Assembly (NCBI RefSeq): GCF_000142905.1
Contig: NW_013657653.1
Location: forward strand, 254,439 to 307,773
DNA: 53,335 bases
Source of the DNA: Thecamonas trahens ATCC 50062
Lineage: Eukaryota > Apusozoa > Apusomonadida > Apusomonadidae
Direction of reading: 5' to 3'
The notes under the pieces are model-generated. The model saw nothing but the letters and a program-made list of their open reading frames with translations. It did not search any database and was not told where the DNA came from. This document shows positions 39,401 through 45,573 of this stretch, in pieces (the first letter of the stretch is position 1; every line of letters begins with the position of its first letter). Made by a program: the position numbers and the translations under genes.

Positions 39401-40055
39401 ACGCCGCCGACTGCGGCTTGAAGAACGCAAACGGCTTGAGAATCGCCCCGCTGTGGACGTCGAGGTACGTTGAGAGCTTCTTGACCGGAACACGTCGCGC
39501 ATCGGCAGCCTCGAGCGTCTCGAACAGAGTGCGGAACGTCGGATTGAAGTCAATTCCTCCAGGAGACGCTCCGGCGCCCGCCTTTCCGATGGTCTTGGCA
39601 CCAGACGTAGAACTGGTTGTCTTGGAGCTGGACTTGGTACCAATGGCAAAGCCGACCGACTTTTTCGCTGGAGCATTCGCCTCGGACTTGCCCTTGTCGT
39701 CGCCGCCGCCATTGGTGGTCTTGGGCGCCGTGGTGGTCTTGCCAAGGCTGAAGCCTCCGGCCTTGGGCTTGGCCTTGTCGCCATCGGCGGCCTTGGGCGC
39801 GGTGGTGGTCTTGCCAAGGCTGAAGCCTCCGGCCTTGGGCTTGGGCTTGGCCTCGTCACCCGCGTCAGCAGAGCTTGGCGCGGCGGCATCCTTGGGCTTT
39901 CCGGCAAAGGTAAAGCCACCACCGGCAGCCTTGGCCTTGGCAGAAGCATCAGGCTTGGACTTTGCGGCAAAGGTAAAGCCGCCGGTCGCCTTGGGCTTTG
40001 CAGCCGGAGCAGCGTCGCCTCCTCCGGCACCCTTGCTTGCCCCAAACTTGAACAT
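33489..40055 (-). CDS. NUP188: Nucleoporin Nup188 with an FG-like N-terminal extension
   Basis: 2188 aa, single exon. From about residue 180 it matches the N-terminal alpha-solenoid of Nup188: FRTLFETLEAADARRV, HSGAILKPFAFFKPQSAASAKKV, AVADHYFDERLCIFHCMGAML, EQLALLETVFLAYYSAITPRFADL and FYSQNFGQNQ, then DRVSYLHVLILLEVMSLEGF. The rest is long Ala/Leu-rich helices with acidic loops, as expected of an inner-ring scaffold nucleoporin. The first ~175 residues are unusual: MFKFGASKG, then GGFTFA (twice), GGFSLG (twice) and VGFAIG, spaced by Lys/Ala/Pro-rich linkers. These are degenerate FG-type motifs not known from animal or yeast Nup188. Two 24-residue units around GGFSLGKTTTAPK are a 72-nt tandem duplication (39721- and 39793-). 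Nup188 versus Nup205 was decided on the HYFDERLCIF and NFGQNQ blocks. Confidence 0.85.
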   Translation of the reverse strand: MFKFGASKGAGGGDAAPAAKPKATGGFTFAAKSKPDASAKAKAAGGGFTFAGKPKDAAAPSSADAGDEAKPKPKAGGFSLGKTTTAPKAADGDKAKPKAGGFSLGKTTTAPKTTNGGGDDKGKSEANAPAKKSVGFAIGTKSSSKTTSSTSGAKTIGKAGAGASPGGIDFNPTFRTLFETLEAADARRVPVKKLSTYLDVHSGAILKPFAFFKPQSAASAKKVRSGSVSWRGKPLKVDKHQADFVVRVAGLVGVDELQVLGLLHAFFYTQGVRMQSFDYSDDTFALAVADHYFDERLCIFHCMGAMLRNASDETNAYHSVCKAFVDKHVSATFAAALVDGYKALAATELEPQSDVGTARHVTTAAALANIREQLALLETVFLAYYSAITPRFADLDLLSNLFYSQNFGQNQVNAALLPHGAGILIDRVSYLHVLILLEVMSLEGFLPVAYEDLALGPDDDVQAEFGRSHPYIADHEQVLAFHKTLVGWMEISSSLFLAPILLGWAAVLEREHYFARKSAEENNKGDMSFAGGNSDRSPDPHSVAMGYAIGHSAFDVLIALMQLESSELEGFKPNSVGFKSVLKGLLFSLITSFGASSLVAAAPSVVEFAVQIFDSEPDLVRQFWHVDFHSSTLRSLYDTCVARFPVQFYPLCSLLRALASDPDCARIVTVILGELDTLTAVVDDNSVERYSYSSDEPAYPYEEVEYYTLHDIDLGNALNITLPAGTVGVRLSEPDMPLTIQFHIRYSAWHVLYATLAKFAKSVCDGAPALDLVESVTCILQLMARLLEQQPSLDNMFPAAYAEPEAFGRANPALGKLLGSPAPIKHFLPLLFPILSLCGAYSDPPLDMLTAALSCVSYFALAHPTEVWERLQYSDFLPSYAPQEEAFATGAAGGGMRSALQRILHNTEVPNGEYSMTLAFLDLISTLLVNCHLSSPVDGEFHSRHAPRTTLSFAALAPAVDYLRTEVFAYYDGWRYRSVLQRWEIGTKILAIFAEILYDTSSDDSVVAMAVAEPGAADAAPFSLKDSLVDAFMHDGSLHHALLTVIGMGPHAVEALFAARRTREAQAVEAMIISAFEVLHFLLFDPSVQEANAALRTSLLSRTVGGDELSLIAAIASYINYPYAPRVTVLAVDTLSQICTISLASRPSPSILGYFGADAPIFRDTFVNRLKSSAEDEAVRIAILNLMSTALETQPGLAQLLLNDEVGESGTAKGIAADEKAKAKTKQPPRSKVGVTSGLSMITKLLKHAPKAFTQQPRLFERALALLYSLWGSSHSRGIIQVLRELPDFWRSVCAPLLGKPNPLPDDLFKPVDEGEGEGLPAETAVSRCYQLACQTWALQIVALELYHRTPFGIDASLVGVINELATKTKWEVWMKPFMATSFEPSVVAELRTAASRLGISLGNFKTLRTPSHSFGADYVYDTSLLAKKFAPQRHEDNVRDLFELLPVANLAWSLADAECAVVKALALFMESLVFRHPWLFTASPAPKPKAGGADGEAPAASARQLFNDADESGAKKAAAAGWYFNVLDLLASVVADHAGDDRVVEAMLLEIMDMFLSLISEWTLGVSARLSGDSLLHDVPQLAPLPRTARPLTAANAAVLVSKLRVTLDKQLVVYRTEKAAGVPPLLPPLVTALVILLRYTPRGAESGSGAEPVPSNSEASKPFVDHELLLPLLCETVALFAGDDGMLRVGVAALDALLSVPSQRKPARNVEVLAQNATVATLVAALVRQVRYMETPDLAEIILDMFLSFASSAAGAAALVHEGLLAKLASHPLFGQGPGEHGLAIYLESGERNGWHAVWCQTLALVTMVLQSLPFEESVADAALEFVALHQHALARALFVETNPMVAMEDTSPNAPSSLTLAKLEEMQRVAGLLYVLSQPEFVQRWQFVVPGAAAAHQARMTALLTDAVHLLRESGTLAALVVPVTHAEYKLSNRARDESSKREKGGAAAAQTLTRDRVSYARRRDVRQLLSEEQYTVGGLLGTGKPALADALVALNTDVATAARKAPTEAKSSSSNGVFDANPLVALVQKRLLVVLRSCVGVVTRLAPDVRGMYNGDVLLSSVKISFAPRSEHSSQLPSMSVLVGATRLCVDMVDAIGDSPAADQAALTTTKAVLMYIIENCTYVLLGHIVFFVNTKMSRSESMDVLRNVASLRDLLAKEAMSGNKFLATAREMLESTVASSDGK

Positions 40056-40426
40056 GGTTGGCCGAGGAGAGGAGGAGGAGCAGGACTCGGACTACGCTGG
40101 CTGACTTCCCGAGGGCAGAGGGAGAAGCAGAAGGAGAGGTAGAGGGTCTGTGTCTACTCGACCTTGGGTCAGCGTTAGGTGGTGAGTCATACAGCCTCAC
40201 CCCATCTTGTGGTCGTCGCCTCGTTCCCCCCCCCCCCCGCCCCCCTGCTGCCACCCACTCGTGTCGTCTGATGGCGCCCGCTCGTCCGACGAGTCGCGCC
40301 CAACTTGACCACCGCCGGCGCCCACCCTGCCCCTGCTTCAACCCGCCACCAACACCACAGCCACCACCACAGCCACCACCACAGCCACCACGACTACCAC
40401 CCAACTCTGGAAACGAGACGTTTGCC
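40056..40426. promoter_or_regulatory. Divergent intergenic region, Nup188 / GDPD
   Basis: 371 bases between starts. C13 at 40226-40238 and a 12-base tandem repeat (CCACCACCACAG) at about 40354-40396 lie just before the GDPD start. The frame is open but without bias. Confidence 0.55.
40354..40396. repeat. CCACCACCACAG tandem repeat
   Basis: About three and a half 12-base units in the 5' flank of the GDPD gene; each ends in a potential acceptor CACAG, so a 5' UTR intron could end here. Confidence 0.8.
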
Positions 40427-41494
40427 ATGGGAATGACAGATGCTCGGCTGCGAATGGCTCGGCTGAGTCTTTTGGTGCTCGCGGTGGTGGTGTGCGTGGC
40501 TCAGCTTGGCTCGGCAGCCATGGTGACCAAAGTGCTCCCGAGGGCGGTGGCCCATCGCGGCTACTCCTCGGCGGCGCCAGAGAACACGCTGGCTGCACTG
40601 AAGATGTCCATTGAGGCAGGCGTGGACGGGGTGGAGATTGATTTGCAAGTGACCAAGGACGGGGTCATTGTTCTACTCCATGACGAGGATCTCGACCGGA
40701 CAACCAACTGCACCGGCTCCATCTCGACGTACAACTTCCTCCCGGCATCAGGCCCGCCGCAGCTCTCCGAGTGCGACGCAGGCTCGTGGTTTGGACCGCA
40801 GTTTGCCGGCGCCAAGATTCCATCGCTGGCCGAGGGTCTGGCGGTGACGGTTCCAGCTGGTGTGTTCATGGTCCTCGACATGAAGCAGACCGGACCAGGC
40901 ATCGGTGCTCTCCTCGCCGACGTCATTCCGGATCCCGAGGTCCAGGGCCTCACGGTGGCCTCGTGCTGGACGTTTGACCAGATGGCCGAGGTCCGCAACG
41001 CACTCAACGCGACCCGGATCCAGTATCTCACCGGCTCGCTTGAGGCGTTTGAGGCTGATCCGGACGCATTCTTTGCGGACATGGCGCTTCGCGGCGTCGA
41101 CGGCTTCTCGGTCTCGCGCAAGGTGATTACGCCCGAGTTTGTGGCTGCTGCTAAGAGTCACTTTATGGCTGTTGCTGTGTGGACCGTCAACGCGGCTGCC
41201 GACATGCGGATCATGTTCAGCTACTCGGTTGATGCCATCCTCACAGACTATGTCACCCGGCTCACGACGACGCTGGCCGAGGCCAATGCCGCTGAGGAGC
41301 GTGCCTCGCGTTCGGGCTACACCAAGAACTCAACAGTGGCACTGGCATCCATATTTTCGTTTGCCGCGGGAGCACTGGTCTGTATCCTTGTCTTTATCGC
41401 CATCCGCTTGATGCGGCGGCGGCAGCGGCGCGCCGCGCGCTCGCCGCGCGGGGTTACCTCGCCGACCGGCGGCTCATACGGCATGATCCCATGA
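40427..41494 (+). CDS. Membrane-anchored glycerophosphodiester phosphodiesterase
   Basis: 355 aa. A signal peptide (RLSLLVLAVVVCVAQLGSAA) precedes a GDPD TIM barrel starting VAHRGYSSAAPENTLAAL. The catalytic and metal residues are visible: His-Arg of HRG, Glu of PENT, EIDLQVTKDG with Glu and Asp, and LLHDEDLDRTTNCTG with the second His. Later elements LDMKQTG and WTVNAAADMR also fit. These enzymes cleave glycerophosphodiesters to glycerol-3-phosphate and an alcohol; here the catalytic domain should be luminal or extracellular. A C-terminal membrane helix (IFSFAAGALVCILVFIAIRLM) with a basic stop-transfer makes it type I. The ATG at 40427 was preferred to the upstream open frame, which has Pro/His low complexity. 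Confidence 0.9.
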   Translation: MGMTDARLRMARLSLLVLAVVVCVAQLGSAAMVTKVLPRAVAHRGYSSAAPENTLAALKMSIEAGVDGVEIDLQVTKDGVIVLLHDEDLDRTTNCTGSISTYNFLPASGPPQLSECDAGSWFGPQFAGAKIPSLAEGLAVTVPAGVFMVLDMKQTGPGIGALLADVIPDPEVQGLTVASCWTFDQMAEVRNALNATRIQYLTGSLEAFEADPDAFFADMALRGVDGFSVSRKVITPEFVAAAKSHFMAVAVWTVNAAADMRIMFSYSVDAILTDYVTRLTTTLAEANAAEERASRSGYTKNSTVALASIFSFAAGALVCILVFIAIRLMRRRQRRAARSPRGVTSPTGGSYGMIP

Positions 41495-41506
41495 TGCCGT
41501 GGCCAA

Positions 41507-43491
41507 CTACGAGGATGACCCCGAGCTGAGGTCCGGGTCGTACGGAGGATCGCTGCCTTGTTCGTCGTCAGACGCGGCAAAAGCCTGGAAAATGTCAAAC
41601 AACCCGCCTCCTCCATCATCATTCTCGCCGTCGCTCCCTTCGTCGTCGCTCCCGGCCATGACGAGCGAGACCGAGCCGTCGCCGTTCGCCTGGAGCGAGA
41701 GGTTGGGGTGGCGGGAGACGATGGAGAGCAGCTGTTGGATGGAGATGCCACCCCCGCCCCCGCCGCCGCGTCTCTGGTTTCGGCCCCGGCGCATGCGGCG
41801 GCGACCGATCCGGGTGCGGACACGGGTGCGGGTGCGGGTGTCGGCCGGGCCCTCGCCGCCGCTGTCGTCGTCGCTCGACGGGTACTCGTAAGCGTACTCG
41901 TACTCAGGATCCGACGCGCCCTCGAAAAACGAGAACTCATCGCGACGGACGCGGATCTGGGCCCGCTCCTCGGCGGTGAGCGGGCGACGGGTTGGGAGTC
42001 GGCGATCGAGGCAGAACCGATGGAGGAGGTCCTGGAGCTCAAGAGGAAGGTAGTCGATCTCGTTGTCGGCAAAATGCGAGGCGTTGTACGCAATGTGGCG
42101 GAGGCAAAGCTCGACGAGGGTGAGGCGGACGCGGGTGACAAGGACGGTGTGGAACCGGCCGCAGGCAATCTGCTGGATCTGGGCCACGCCGTTGCGGTAG
42201 AGCGGAATAAAGTTGGTGAGCGGCGACGGGGTGTCCGAGTGGAACTGGCCACCGAACCGCGGGCCGCCCCAGGTGTAGACCTTGTTGTCGGTCGAGATGG
42301 CGGCCTCGTTGCCGCGCGAGTTGGAGACTGCCATGACGTCGACGCCTTGGAGTGCCTCGACCTTGGTCGGGGCGTGCCGCGGCGTCCCGCCCAAAAGTCA
42401 GCATCGGAGCTGCCGAGCCCGAGTCGGTTGTCGTGGCCATCGCCCCACGCCCACAGCTGGCCGTCGACGTCGACCGCCATGGTGTGGATCCAGCCGGCAG
42501 AAATGGCACGGACCCGGCCTGCAAGCGCTTCCACAAGCCGTGGCTCTGAGTCAAGCTCCGGGTCGACGTACTTGGCGCCATGCCCGAGATACCCGCCGTT
42601 CGAGTGCGGCGACTGCGAGCCCCAGGTGTACATGTTGTGGTCAGCATCGAGCGCGGCCAGATACGTCGAGCCAGCTGCAAGCTGCACCACGCACTTGCCG
42701 ACCAGCGTTTCGACCCTCGTTGCCATGATCGAAGGCGGCCCAGCGCCGGCTGGCCCGCCGTACGGGTCGACGAGGACGCGGACGTCAAAGGTAAAGACCG
42801 CGCCGTCGCTCGTCAGCACCGCCCCGACCTCGTCGCCCAGCACGATGACACTGACTGAAGTCACTCCTTCGATGCGGGTGGTTGTGACCTGAACCTCGCC
42901 ATCGGACGCCCACACCCAGGCTGTGCCGTCGGCCACCACGCCGCAGAGAGTGCCCATGCCACCCGGAGTGGAGGTGGCAATCTCGGTGATGCGTAGGTCA
43001 GCCAGATCGCCTTGGAGCACCTCGGGCTGTGCCGGATAACCTTCCAGATCATGCCCGTACCACGACTCGTGCGCGCCGTCCGACACCTCTTGCCCCCACA
43101 AGTAGACCTGCCCGGCTCGCGTCAGCGCCAGCGAGAAGAACGACGCCACCGCGACCTTGACCACGCACGCCAACTCAAACTGCTGCAGGATCCGAGGCAT
43201 GGTCTCCCGGTACTTTGTTCCATGGCCAGAGAGCGACGGCCTTCCAAAGGTGTATACACTGGACTGGGCGTGAGTAGGGTGCAGAGATGCGGAGAGGAGG
43301 GGGGAGGAGAGGTCGCATGACATGTGCCGCAATCGGTGGGGGCGATTGGTGTGGGCAAGGAGCAGGGGAGGAGACGAGAAGGGAGCGTACTACGTCATAT
43401 AGGCCACGTCACCATAGCGTTCTTCGAGTTCATTACCAAAGTACTGCTCGTAGAACGAGGTGGTGGCCGAGGTGGCCGACGAAGCCGCCAT
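41507..43491 (-). CDS. RCC1-repeat protein, with a one-base frame break
   Basis: Exon 1 43394-43491 (MAASSATSATTSFYEQYFGN, ending at donor GTAGTA) and exon 2 41507-43258 after acceptor GTCCAG, phase 2. Exon 2 has RCC1 blades: VYTFGRPSLSGHGTKY, VYLWGQEVSD, VWASDGEV, MYTWGSQSPHSNGGYLGHG, LWAWGDGHDNRLGLG, then, in a shifted frame, VYTWGGPRFGGQF. The frame changes at TTTT, positions 42393-42396 (AAAA on plus). One additional T would join DADF to LGGTPRHAPTKV and give about 616 aa; no GT-AG pair explains the change. After the propeller come a helical region (LPLELQDLLHRFCLDRR), an acidic part, RTRTRVRTRIGRRRMRR, poly-Gly and an acidic tail. RCC1-like propellers act in exchange-factor or ubiquitin scaffolds; no specific partner is evident. 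Confidence 0.75.
43259..43393 (-). other. Intron of the RCC1-repeat gene (135 nt)
   Basis: Sense strand GTAGTACGCT...GCCCAGTCCAG. Chosen because it joins an N-terminal exon with strong bias to the first RCC1 blade in phase 2. A second AG four bases earlier is a competing acceptor but gives the wrong phase. Confidence 0.6.
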
Positions 43492-43610
43492 GGCTGTGAG
43501 GAAGTGCGGTGGGGGTGGCGTGAGCGTGAGGCAGGGAAGGCGGCGAATCGGCAGAAGTCTACTTGGTCAGTCGCCGTCGCCGCCGCTGGGTCGCGGCGGA
43601 AGGCTCGTCC

Positions 43611-45140
43611 TCAGCTGGAGTGGAGAAGCGCTGAACGGGCAATGGAAGCATCGAGATCGTCGTAGGTGAGCGTGGGAGAGACGACGTTGCGGAGGAGGGC
43701 CGCAAGACCGGCAGCGTGGACGAGGCCGTGGAGATCCGCGCCCGAGGCGGAGTCTGTTGCGGTCACAATGGCATCGAACCGGGGCGATGTCAAGTCAAGG
43801 CCTGCAGCGCACGGCATGGCTGCGAGGATGCCGCTGAGGATGGCTGCGCGGTCGGCGGGGCCCGGCGTATCAACCAGAATGCTAATGTCGAAGCGGCCCG
43901 GTGTGAGGAGCGCAGGATCGATGCCGGCCAGCACGTTAGTTGCGCCGACAACCAAAACGCCATGTGGGGCAGAGGCCGTCATCTCGGTAAGCAGGAGCGT
44001 GACGAGGTTGTTGTCCGACGCACTCGCTTTGGACGCACCGCGGACGCCAAACACTGCCTGCAGCTCGTCAAAGAAGACCAGGCACGGCGCTGCGGAGCGT
44101 GCAACGGCAAACAAGCTCGCCAGCGCCTTTTCCGACGCACCCACAAAGCCAACCAGAATGCGAGACATTGGAACTGCGAGAAACGAAGCGCCGAGCGCAG
44201 AAGCGCAAGCCTTGGCAAGCATGGTCTTGCCGGTGCCCGGCGGGCCGTGGAGCAGAACGCCGCGCGCAAAGCCGCCCGGCCCATCGCCAATGTCACGGGC
44301 AGAGGCTGCAGCCTTGACCTCGGCTACGACATCACCAAGCAAGGCTTTGGCGCGGTCGAGACCACCGATGTCGTCAAATGAGACGTTTGGGACAGAGACC
44401 GGTGCGTCATACTGCGACAGCGGGGTGACGCGCTCCAGCGCGGTGCAGACGGCGCCGAGGTGGGCGTCACGCGAGCAACTTGCCATGGCGCAGTCAAGCG
44501 CCGCATTGCGGACGCCCTGGCGCAAGTCGTCAAAGACATATCCCTGCGAGACCGCGCTCAGTGCGCATCTCGTCGAAGGCGTGTCCGGACACTCGAGCCC
44601 GGCGGCGGCGGCATCGGCGAGTGCCCGGGTCATCCGCATCGGGCCGGGCATGGCGGCGAGCGGAATGACCACGTTCACAGACGAGACAACGCGACGCGAA
44701 ACAAGAGCAGTGCTCTCGGCAATGAGCACGAGCAGAACATCCGATGAGGGCGCAGCCCGGATCAGCGCCACGAGGCCGAGCTCGGTGAGAAGCTCATCAC
44801 GATCGGGTGCGCTTGCGGCCCTCCGCTTCCCGGGCGCCAGCAGCTCGACGTCGTGGACTACAAGCACAACCGGGAGACCTTCAAGTGCCTTCACACCAGC
44901 AGCATGGACTGCATGCGCCAGCCCGCGCCGCACATCGCCCGGAAAGCCAGCGAAGACCTCGGACGGGTGGCAGTGAGCGACGAGACCGCCGGCCGTCTCA
45001 GTCTGGTCGACAACCCATGCAGCAGCACCAAGGCCGACCTGTGCAGTGACCAGGATTGAATGGACCTCAGGATGTGGGTCGCCACCCGCATGCCGTTTCA
45101 GTGCCCCTGCCAGTGCCCGCCAGCCGACTTCCGAGGTCAT
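43611..45140 (-). CDS. Tandem AAA+ ATPase with degenerate first domain (Cdc48/Pex/Afg2-like)
   Basis: 509 aa from MTSEVGWRALAG. The second AAA domain (about residues 235-500) is intact: FDDIGGLDRAKALLGDVV, Walker A GVLLHGPPGTGKTMLAKA, pore-loop region ILVGFVGASEKAL, Walker B CLVFFDELQ, sensor 1 VVGATN, and DPALLTPGRFD with one arginine finger. The first 230 residues look like a decayed AAA domain: ILVTAQVGLGAAAW sits where Walker A would be but lacks GKT, and VVLVVHDVELLAP resembles a Walker B without Glu. A degenerate D1 beside an active D2 recalls Pex1/Pex6, whereas the D2 also resembles SPATA5L1/Afg2-like proteins. It lacks any N-terminal domain, so the adaptor-binding part is missing or on an unrecognised upstream exon. 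The start is uncertain because the frame stays open upstream. Confidence 0.72.
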   Translation of the reverse strand: MTSEVGWRALAGALKRHAGGDPHPEVHSILVTAQVGLGAAAWVVDQTETAGGLVAHCHPSEVFAGFPGDVRRGLAHAVHAAGVKALEGLPVVLVVHDVELLAPGKRRAASAPDRDELLTELGLVALIRAAPSSDVLLVLIAESTALVSRRVVSSVNVVIPLAAMPGPMRMTRALADAAAAGLECPDTPSTRCALSAVSQGYVFDDLRQGVRNAALDCAMASCSRDAHLGAVCTALERVTPLSQYDAPVSVPNVSFDDIGGLDRAKALLGDVVAEVKAAASARDIGDGPGGFARGVLLHGPPGTGKTMLAKACASALGASFLAVPMSRILVGFVGASEKALASLFAVARSAAPCLVFFDELQAVFGVRGASKASASDNNLVTLLLTEMTASAPHGVLVVGATNVLAGIDPALLTPGRFDISILVDTPGPADRAAILSGILAAMPCAAGLDLTSPRFDAIVTATDSASGADLHGLVHAAGLAALLRNVVSPTLTYDDLDASIARSALLHSS

Positions 45141-45573
45141 GACAAGGAAGGTGGTGGAGGCGGGGAGGAGGGGAGGGGAGGGTGAAGTGGTGATCGTGCT
45201 CTGGATCGTGATCGTGATTGTGTTTGGGCGGTGGCAGGCGAGAGTGGCAGTGGCAGGAGGAGGGGGAGCCCCCCCCGGGGGGGGGGGGGGGGGAGGAGGG
45301 GACACCTGCCACTTGGCAGACACTCTTGACTTGCTCGGGCTAGACCTCGAGGAGGGTAGTACAAGTTCCACACCCGCACGGCTCGGGCGAGTGCTGGACT
45401 GTTGAGCAAGTGGTCCCCCCCCCCCCCCGCACACACCCTGGGCGCTGGAGACAGTGAGACCGAGCGGGCAAAGCGGCCGTTTTTTCGCGCGCAGCGAGAG
45501 GCAGAGGCAAGCAGACGCAGACAAAGGGGAAGAGAGCAGGACGGAGAAGAGAACAACGACACGAGGTGAAGAG
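45141..45573. promoter_or_regulatory. Divergent intergenic region with an inverted C8/G17 block
   Basis: 433 bases between two start codons. C8 at 45269-45276 is directly followed by G17 at 45277-45293, and C14 occurs at 45415-45428. No bias-supported coding frame, though a first exon of the AAA gene could hide here. Confidence 0.55.

Noticed and set aside
38403-39473. 356-residue plus-strand open frame inside Nup188
   Set aside because: Antisense shadow; the minus-strand Nup188 solenoid motifs cover the same bases.
41558-42892. 444-residue plus-strand open frame over the RCC1 gene
   Set aside because: Antisense of RCC1 blades; tempting because it is open across the frame break, but no domain or bias.
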